Assembly: GCA_021234155.1 (NCBI GenBank)
Contig: JAJEKV010000017.1
Coordinates: forward strand, 5,325,388-5,389,387
DNA from: Isoetes taiwanensis
Lineage: Eukaryota; Streptophyta; Lycopodiopsida; Isoetales; Isoetaceae
DNA length: 64,000 nt
Direction: 5' to 3'
Position 1 is the stretch's first letter; every line of letters begins with the position of its first letter. The position numbers were made by a program, and so were the translations under genes. Of this stretch, positions 56,875 through 64,000 are shown in pieces. Under the pieces are notes generated by a model. That model saw only the letters and a program-made list of their open reading frames with translations. It did no database searches and was not told the origin of the DNA.

Positions 56875-58133
56875 CTAAGGGCGTTCTCCCTTAATGCGGG
56901 TCGCAAGACTCATGTCTTGTCGCATTAAGGTTACCCGCTTGGCGTGGATAGTGCAGGCTGTTGAATCTTCAAAATGTTGCACTATCTTTGCCTCAGCCGC
57001 CTCTTGCATTGCTAGCAGCGCTTCGTCCGTGACTCTAAAGTCTGCGCTCAGAGGGCCTCGCATCACTTCACGCACCAACCGAGAAGGCGGGGCACGGGGA
57101 ATTGGGAGACGACCGCTTACTGAAGTGTCTAATCTCCCTTAACGCTCTTCTCTCCACCTCCTTCCTATCGGCTTTCTTCCTGGGTGGTGGCTTTGGGAAC
57201 CTTTTGGGCTTCGGTGGTGGCGCCTTAAGGTTTTGCCGTTGGTCGCCTCCCTCGATGAACTTAACCCCCTGTTTTTCTTCATAGTATTTGTTGTAGGCCT
57301 CCCATTTCTTCATGTAGGCCTCGCGGCTCTCTCATCTTCCTCTCAGAATCTTCACCTCCCGGTGACGAGGCTTCCCGGGCAGGTCGTGGTTGCTTCTTTC
57401 TATCCCATGCCGTACTCGGGGGCTTCGTGACTTGGTCCTCGGCTTTGGGGTTGCTTTCAGTGCCGGGCTTTCGGGTACTTTCCTCTCGTCGCCTGGTGCT
57501 TGGAAGAGCTTCCACCGGCAAAGATTAGAGTTGAAGTCCTCCTCGTAAGAGTCGTGGGAGGGGTTTGGGGTTCGGCCAGTTGCCGCCCCTTGATGATAAT
57601 GTTGGGGTTCGCCTCTTCCTTGGCTGGCAAATGATCCTTCGTTCTCCTTATACCCAGCCCACGAACTTCCCTTTCGCTTTCTTCTTTTCTTCTGGCGCCT
57701 TTTGTTCCTCTTCCTTCCTTTTTTCCTCTTTTTGTCTTCCCTTCTCTTACTGCTTGCATTTCGTCTTTTCGATGAACCTTCTAAGGTCTGCGCTACCTCC
57801 GCCGGCTCCGGACACATCACTTGCTCATCCTGCTCGAGGATCTGCGTAGATGCGTCACAATGGTGCACTTGTTCTCGCTGCGGATCTCCCGCTCTATTCC
57901 TTCATACACCTCCCTCGTCTCCTGCGTCCATGGAGTTGGTGATGTGGCCTCGTCCCTGCTTCTGCCTTTGGTTGAAGTCCTCAATCAGATCGGGACGTGT
58001 CTTGCTCCCTCGTCCGGCTTAGCGTCCCCCTCTCGCGAGCCTCTCCACGAAGCATCTTCGAATGATCTCCGCCTCGGTGGCTGGTGGCTTCACTGGCGGC
58101 GCTTCCTTCTTGGGTCTGTTTGGTTCGGGCCAT
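56875..58133 (-). CDS. Histone H3-like protein with long internal basic insertion
   Basis: The ATG at 58133 opens with MARTKQT, identical to the conserved H3 tail including the Lys4 position, then in the next frame [19 protein letters not shown]. The end carries an H3 fold: [14 protein letters not shown] (before alpha-N/alpha-1) and, one frame over, [30 protein letters not shown] is the alpha-2 region, then IHAKRVTLM and RIKGERP (canonical RIRGERA), stop at 56877-56875. Loop 1 between RE and AMQ is one residue longer than in canonical H3, as in centromeric CENH3. Tail and fold are separated by roughly 300 residues rich in Lys, Arg and Pro ([20 protein letters not shown]). At least three frame changes occur; several may be sequence errors. 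TATA lies 102 bp upstream. It could be a retroelement-carried or host H3 variant. Confidence 0.7.
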
Positions 58134-58234
58134 GCTTTACGGATCGTCAATCGGATAAAAGCGCCGAGAGATCGCCTAAGTTGGGAAGAGCGGATTTCTA
58201 GGGCTTGGACGAAAAAAATGAGGGGGTTCTACAT

Positions 58235-58244
58235 CTATTTATAG
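58235..58244 (-). promoter_or_regulatory. TATA box of the H3-like gene
   Basis: CTATAAATAG on the minus strand, 102 bp before the ATG at 58133. Followed by a pyrimidine- and A-rich leader. Confidence 0.65.
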
Positions 58245-58346
58245 CTTGGGGAATTTTTAGGTCAAAACTCAAGTTGCTCTGTTTAACATGCTAAGGCACC
58301 AACTTATCTAAAACTTATACTTATTTCAGACTTTTTCTACCTATTG

Positions 58347-58412
58347 GTCTCACAGCTTGCGCCTCGTTCCAATACTAATGTTTAGTTTTGCGACCAGGCG
58401 CGAGCTGTGAGA
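58347..58412. repeat. 67-nt hairpin, copy 3 (upstream of the H3-like gene)
   Basis: Same arms as the copies at 56462 and 56661, with the last pair changed (GAGAT). It lies about 105 bp upstream of the TATA box. Confidence 0.85.
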
Positions 58413-58545
58413 TCTCATACATTTCTAGGGTTTTTAGATAATCAAAACATGCTATTCTAACTAATTCCTACCTTAGAATTAGCCTTACCACATTATTTTT
58501 CTTAAATTCATCATGTTTTGGTGTTCTTGGCTCGATGTCTCATCC
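58413..58545. other. AT-rich upstream sequence
   Basis: Between the hairpin and a fragment of the tRNA-His array. No gene or repeat end recognised. Confidence 0.5.
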
Positions 58546-58620
58546 ATGGCTAATGCTAAACTCCAGGAACCCTAAATAATTCGCAGTTGATACTCTATTT
58601 CATCTATGGAGACGATGACA
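58546..58620 (+). repeat. Fragment of tRNA-His array unit
   Basis: ccatggctaatgctaaactc through gacgatgaca, matching about 39941-40017 of segment 6. It is bounded on both sides by other elements and carries no tRNA. Confidence 0.9.
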
Positions 58621-59061
58621 GCTCCAAATGAACAGACAAAAAACAAAGGGAGAAAACTAACCAATACCGCTGTTCAAACCACCGAGTTGAAGCATCCATC
58701 GAGCCGAGCATGGCATATGGATCCAAGTAAAACAGGAGAGATTAACCCAAAACAAACCAACAGCCGTACCTTGTTAGGTGCAGAATCAGGATGTGGGACG
58801 CAGATGAGAACAGAGGCAGCCACCGAAGTTCGTCTTGGCGTGGATCTCCTTGGATGGTGTCGGTTCGCCCTAGCGTGGATGGCCTTGGCTGGTGCGCCTT
58901 GAAAGGTAGGTAGAAGGCGCTAAAGACAACAAAGCAAAGCTCAAGAGAATGCCGATAGCCAACCAAGGGAAAAACCGGTCTATAAATAGGAGGGCGTGAT
59001 ACTGGGGCGTCCCCATCCAAGGAATGACGGTTCTATTGCTATCGCAATAGAACCGTAGCAT
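58621..59061 (-). mobile_element. 5' (A1) end fragment of the YR retroelement
   Basis: 59061-58913 is nearly identical to 41038-40880, including the 13-bp hairpin (59027-59056) and tataaataggagggcg. On the minus strand it would be the start of the element (repeat A1). From 58912 to 58621 the sequence is unrelated to 40043-40880. The right border (gtagcat|tacttctgctc) meets the array where segment 6 stopped (ccatta|ct), so this and 40043 may be the two ends of one insertion. Confidence 0.65.
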
Positions 59062-59268
59062 TACTTCTGCTCATTTACACGTTGATAAAAATCCGCGACA
59101 TCCCTGGGCAGTATGTTTGTAGTAGGTAGAAGCTTTGTTTCCGATTGAAGGATTGTAGGTTACAGGAATCCAGAGACTATGTGTTTTCTTCGGTGACAAA
59201 ATTATCATAACATCCCTTTTTTCACACGATGGTAAATGTATTGAAGTTATATTGATGTGGATGTGATT

Positions 59269-59341
59269 GTGGTTGTAGTTTAGTGGTTAGAATTCCACGC
59301 TAGGCCATGGAGACTGGGCTCGAACTCCCCAAAGAACCACA
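59269..59341 (+). pseudogene. tRNA-His-like copy, altered
   Basis: Anticodon region reads CCACGCTAGGCCATGG and the 3' end CCAAAGAACCAC. No GTG anticodon. Confidence 0.7.
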
Positions 59342-59651
59342 AAAAAATCACTATACATTAATCTTACAAGCCAATTCAATGGCTAATGCCCACCTGTCTT
59401 TACACTAAACCATTCAAAATTGACATCTATGAACACGAATATATCTAAAACTCTATATTCAATGCATGACATCCACTCATTTTACATGTGATAAAAATGC
59501 CCATCATTGTCGTGCATATAAGTTTCTAGTAGATATTGTTTTTGCTCCTGATTGAAAGATTATATTTTGTAGAAATCCAAAAACTTTGTGTTTACTTCAA
59601 TTAGAAAATTAGAATACATATGTTTTACTAAAGTTGTTTCCTTATGTTGTT

Positions 59652-59722
59652 GTGGTTGTAGTTTAGTGGTTAGAATTCCGCGCCAGGTAGCGGGAGACCG
59701 GGCTCGACTCCAAAGAACCACA
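59652..59722 (+). pseudogene. tRNA-His-like copy, altered
   Basis: Anticodon region CCGCGCCAGGTAGCGG; 3' end CCAAAGAACCAC. Confidence 0.7.
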
Positions 59723-60271
59723 AATATCTCGTATTTATATTCTTTTGTAATATGAGGCTTCGCAATTCATCTCAAAGGCATCGCTCAACCTTACTCGTTG
59801 AGCATTTCCTTGTGGAGATTCTACTAGGCGTTGTCCATAAACATGTGTCCGCACATGAAGAATGTGGATCCAAAAATGTAAACCGTCGAAGGCATGCTTA
59901 TTTTGAAAAGTAGAACCGACAAGGGAATCCATACCATCTTGACTCCATCCTCTATCCATTCTATTCCATGGCTAATGCTAAACTCCGGTGAACCCTAAAT
60001 AATTCAAGTAGCTTGATACTCTATTTCATCTATGGAGACGATGACATCTACAACTATTTATTCACTCCATTATTACGCTCATTTACACGTTGATAAAAAT
60101 GACATCCTCAAAGTATGTTTTTGTAGTAGGTAGAAGCTTTGTTTCGATTGAAGGATTGTAGGTTACGTGAATCCTGAGACTATGTGTTTTCTTTGGTGAC
60201 AAAATTATCATAAGATCCCTTTTTGCACACGATGGTAAATGTATTGAAGTTATATTGATGTGGATGTGATT

Positions 60272-60343
60272 GTGGTTGTAGTTTAGTGGTTAGAATTCCA
60301 TGCCAGGCCGTGGAGACCTGGGCTCAACTTCCAAAGAACCACA
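60272..60343 (+). pseudogene. tRNA-His-like copy, altered
   Basis: CCATGCCAGGCCGTGG replaces the anticodon arm; T loop CTCAACT. Confidence 0.7.
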
Positions 60344-60665
60344 AAAATCATTATACATTAATCTTACAAGCCAATTCAATGGCTAATGCCCAATTGTCTT
60401 TACACTAAACCATTCAAAATTGGCACTCTATGACATCTATGAACACCTAATATATCTAAAACTCTATATTCAATGCATGACATCCACTCATTTTACATGT
60501 GATAAAAATGCCCATCATTGTCGTGCATATAAGTTTCTAGTAGATATTGTTTTTGCTCCCCCGATTGAAAGATTATATTTTGTAGAAATCTAAAAAACTT
60601 TGTGTTTACTTCAATTAGAAAATTAGAATACGATGTTTTACTAAAGTTGTTTCCTTTATGTTGTT

Positions 60666-60737
60666 GTGGGCTGTAGTTTAGTGGTTAGAATTCCACGTTA
60701 GGCCGTGGAGACCGGGCTCGACTCCCAAAGAACCACA
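60666..60737 (+). pseudogene. tRNA-His-like copy, altered
   Basis: 5' end GTGGGCTGTAG and anticodon region CCACGTTAGGCCGTGG. Confidence 0.7.
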
Positions 60738-61312
60738 AATATGTTGTATTTATATTCTTTGTAATATGAGGCTTCCGCAATTCATCTCAAAGGCATCGTT
60801 CAACCTTACTGCGTTGAGCATTTCCTTGTGGAGATTATACTAGACGCTGTCCATAACATGTGTCCGGACATGAAGAATGTGGATCCAAAAAATATAAACC
60901 GGCCATAAAGCATGCTTATTTTGAAAAGTAGAATCCCAATAATGAAGTCCCACGACAAGGGAATCCATACCATCTCCGCGACTCCATCCTCTATCCATTC
61001 TATTCCATGGCTAATGCTAAACTCCGGGGAACCCTAAATAATTCAAGTATTGATACTCTATTTCATCTATGGAGACGATGACATCTACAACTATTTATTC
61101 ACTCCATTACTTACGCTCATTTACACGTTGATAAAAATCCCGCGACATCCCAGGCGGTATGTTTGTAGTAGGTAGAAGCTTTGTTTTCGATTGAAGGATT
61201 GTAGGTTACGTGAAATCCAGACTATGTGTTTTCTTCGGTGACAAAATTATCATAAGATCCCTTTTGCACACGATGGTAAATGTATTGAAGTTATATTGAT
61301 GTGGATGTGATT

Positions 61313-61383
61313 GTGGTTGTAGTTTAGTGGTTAGAATTCCACGCTAGGCCGTGGAGACCGGGCTCGACTCCCAAAGAACCACA
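61313..61383 (+). pseudogene. tRNA-His-like copy, altered
   Basis: CCACGCTAGGCCGTGG and GAGACCGGGC; 3' end CCAAAGAACCAC. Confidence 0.7.
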
Positions 61384-61702
61384 AAAATCACTATACATTA
61401 ATCTTACAAGCCAATTCAATGGCTAATGCCCATTGCCTTTACACTAAACCATTCAAAATTGGCACTCTATGACATCTATGAACACGAATATATCTAAAAC
61501 TCTATATTCAATGCATGACATCCACTCATTTTACATGTGATAAAAATGCCCATCATTGTCAAGGCATATAAGTTTCTAGTAGATATTGTTTTGTTCTCCA
61601 TTGAAAAGATTATGTTTCTGTAGAACCAAAAAACTTTGTGTTTACTTCAATTAAAAGATTAGGAATACATATACTACTAAAGTTGTTTCCCTTTATGTTG
61701 TT

Positions 61703-61771
61703 GTGGTTGTAGTTTGTTAGAATTCCATGTTGTAATGTGGAGACCGGGCTCTAATTCCCAGCTGAACCACA
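61703..61771 (+). pseudogene. tRNA-His-like copy, altered
   Basis: D arm shortened (GTTTGTTAG) and anticodon stem damaged (CCATGTTGTAATGTGG). Confidence 0.65.
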
Positions 61772-62348
61772 AATATCTTGCATTTATATTCTTTGTAATA
61801 TGAGGTTTCAAGAATTCATCTCAAAGGCATCGCTCAACCTTACCTGCTGAGCATTTCCTTGTGGAGATTCTACTTAATTTTGTCCATAAATATGCGTCCA
61901 CATGAAAGAATGTGATCCAAAAAATGTAAACCGGGCCATAAAGCATGCTTATTTTGAAAGTAGAACTTGAATAATGGTGTCCCGACAAGGAATCTATACC
62001 ATCTCTCAAGACTCCATCCTTCATCCATTCTTATTCCGGCTAGCTAATGCTAAACTCCGTGAACCCTAAATAACTCCGCAGTAGCTGATACTCTATTTCG
62101 CCTTATGGAGACGATGACATCTTACAACCATTTATTCACCTTAATACCGCCATTTACACGCTGATAAAATCATGCATATCCCCCGGGCAAGATGTTTGTG
62201 TAGTAGGCAGAAGCTTTGTTCATTGAAGGATTGTAGGTTACGAACTGCAGACTGAGGGTGTTTTCTTCTGCGACAAAATTATCATCGATCCCTTTCGGCA
62301 TCAATTTTATGGTAAATGTATTGAAGCATATTGGATGTGGATGTGGTT

Positions 62349-62420
62349 GTGGTTGTAGTTTAGTGGTTGTGGAATCAATGCCAGGTCAGTGGAGACTGGT
62401 TCTAATTTCAAAGAACCACA
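62349..62420 (+). pseudogene. tRNA-His-like copy, altered
   Basis: Most stems damaged; recognised by GTGGTTGTAGTTTAGTGG and the trailing GAACCACA. Confidence 0.6.
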
Positions 62421-62736
62421 AAATTCAATTATACATTAATCTTAGAAGCCAACCACGGCTAATGCCCACTTGTCTTTGGAGCACTAAACCATTCAAAATT
62501 GGCACTCTATGACATCTATGAACACGAATATATCTAAAACTCTATTCAATGCATGACATCCACTCCATTTTACATGTGATAAAAATGCCCATCATCGCCG
62601 CGGCATATAAGTTTCTAGTAGATATTGTTTTCATTCCATTGAAAGATTATGTTTTGTAGAACCAAAACTTTGTGTTTACTCTTCAATTAGAAAATTAGGA
62701 ATAATGTTTTAATAAAGTTGTTTCCTTTATGTTGTT

Positions 62737-62808
62737 GTGGTTGTAGTTTAGTGGTTAGAATTCCACGCTGTGGTCATGGAGACCGGGCCTACCTTTAAAC
62801 TCTAAAAT
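62737..62808 (+). pseudogene. tRNA-His-like copy, altered
   Basis: The first 50 nt are near consensus with a GTG loop (CTGTGGTCATGG); the 3' half is unrecognisable. Confidence 0.6.
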
Positions 62809-63357
62809 TTATCTTGTATTTATATTCTTGTAATATGAGGCTTCGCATTCATCTCAAAGGCATCGCTCAACCTTACTCATGTTGAGCATTCCTTGTGGAG
62901 ATTCTACTAGACGCTTGTCCATAACATGTGTCCGCATTACGAAGAATGGATCCAAAACAAACCGGTCAAGGCATGCTTATTTTTGAAAAGTAGAATCCTA
63001 ATAATGAAGTCCCACTGAATCCATACCATCTCTCCAGACTCCATCCTCTATCCATTCTATTCCATGGCTAATGCTAAACTCCAGAACCCTAAATAATTGC
63101 ATTGGTAATTTATTTCGCCTATGGAGATGATGACATCTACAACTATTTATTCACTCCATTACTTCGCCATTTTACACGCTGATAAAACTGACATCCCCCG
63201 GGCGCATGTTTGTAGTAGGTAGAAGCTTTACTCGATTGAAGGATTGTAGGTTACAGAATCCAGAGACTATGTGTTTTCTTCTGACAAAAATTATCATAAG
63301 ATCCCTTTTGCACACGATGGTAAAATGTATTGAAGCTATATTGATGTGGATGTGATT

Positions 63358-63426
63358 GTGGCTGTAGTTTAGTGGTTAGAATTCACGCTAGGCCGCGGTG
63401 GAGACCGGTCAATTCCCGAACTACAA
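63358..63426 (+). pseudogene. tRNA-His-like copy, altered
   Basis: GTGGCTGTAG start; anticodon region ACGCTAGGCCGCGG; T arm lost. Confidence 0.6.
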
Positions 63427-63744
63427 AAATTCACTATACATTAATCTTAGAAGCCAATTCAATGGCTAATGCCCACTGCCTTTACACTAAACCATTCAAA
63501 ATTGGCACTCTTATGACATCTATGAACACCTAATATATCTAAAACTCTATATTCAAATGCATGACATCCACTCATTTTACATGTGATAAAATGCCCATCA
63601 TTTCGCGGCATATGTTTCTAGTAGATATTGTTTTTGCTCCCCGATTGAAAGATTATGTTTTGTAGAAATCCAAAAACTTTAGGTTTACTTCAATTAAAAG
63701 ATTAGAATACATATGTTTTACTAAAGTTGTTTCCTTATGTTGTT

Positions 63745-63814
63745 GTGGGTTGTAGTTTAGTGGTTAGAATTCCGTTGTGGTCGGAGACCGGGTCTCTGAC
63801 TTCAAAGAACCACA
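63745..63814 (+). pseudogene. tRNA-His-like copy, altered
   Basis: GTGGGTTGTAG start, shortened anticodon arm (CCGTTGTGGTCGG), 3' end AAAGAACCACA. Confidence 0.6.
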
Positions 63815-64000
63815 AATATCTTGTATTTATATTCTTTGTAATATGAGGCTTCCAATTCATCTCAAAGGTATCGCTCAACCCACTCACAGCATTTCCTTGT
63901 GGATTCTAATAGATTTGTCCATAACATGTGTCCGCATATTGCAATGTGGATCCAAAATGTAAACCGCCATAAAGCATGCTTAATTTTAGAAAGTAGAATC

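Larger units (their letters stand above)
59062..64000 (+). repeat. tRNA-His array, segment 7 (error-rich)
   Basis: About five units with ten tRNA-like copies in the same A/B order as segment 6. Up to about 59300 it matches the array closely. From there on, conserved CTG/CAG sites are altered or lost, with rising indels towards the window end. Confidence 0.9.

Overview
The window is repeat-rich nuclear DNA of a land plant. The signs are a plant-type tRNA-His(GTG) sequence present in about 31 copies, Helitrons with plant-type TC...CTAG ends, a captured pentatricopeptide-repeat (PPR) gene fragment and a chromodomain-bearing Ty3/gypsy element. The lineage is uncertain. A tyrosine-recombinase (DIRS/PAT/Ngaro-like) retrotransposon and an unusual two-gene TIR transposon would fit a fern, lycophyte, bryophyte or other large-genome plant better than a typical angiosperm; that is inference.

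The backbone is one tandem array of a roughly 1.03-kb unit holding two tRNA-His-like sequences. The tRNAs are on the minus strand from 1462 to 30237 and on the plus strand from 30238 to 64000, so the array switches strand at about 30238. Almost everything else was inserted into it, and most insertions can be removed on paper to give back an uninterrupted unit: a Helitron ending at 1461; a fold-back Helitron (1847-5588); an 11.6-kb CACTA-like segment (7405-18965) that itself holds a Helitron with PPR fragments, a MULE-like MITE and Helitron ends; a 9.0-kb TIR transposon (19901-28947); a Helitron (31841-35484); and a DIRS-like retroelement with nested material (40043-59061).

The 9-kb TIR transposon carries two convergent genes. 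One is a decayed, many-exon transposase-like gene (+), split by a purine-rich Helitron. The other is an intact six-exon gene (-) whose 626-residue product has a coiled coil and a RING-H2-like zinc finger. Several Helitrons (1847-5588, 23462-25490, 44995-46802, 46803-48626) are filled with 1.4-1.7 kb of almost pure polypurine (GGGAAA-like) on their sense strand. Two of them sit head-to-tail with no base between them, inserted at the exact centre of a 26-bp palindrome.

Inside the DIRS-like interval lies a degenerate chromodomain Ty3/gypsy element (-). Upstream of it are two minus-strand units with related promoters (TATA box 102-104 bp before the ATG, hairpin further upstream). One of these, 58133-56875, encodes a histone H3-like protein: it starts MARTKQT and ends in a recognisable H3 histone fold, with a long basic insertion between them.

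From about 49 to 58.4 kb, and again from 59.3 kb to the end, the sequence has many frameshifts. In the array copies these fall at conserved CTG/CAG trinucleotides, which suggests base-calling errors at methylated CHG sites. Frameshifts there should not be taken as proof of pseudogenes. No ordinary single-copy host gene is clearly present.
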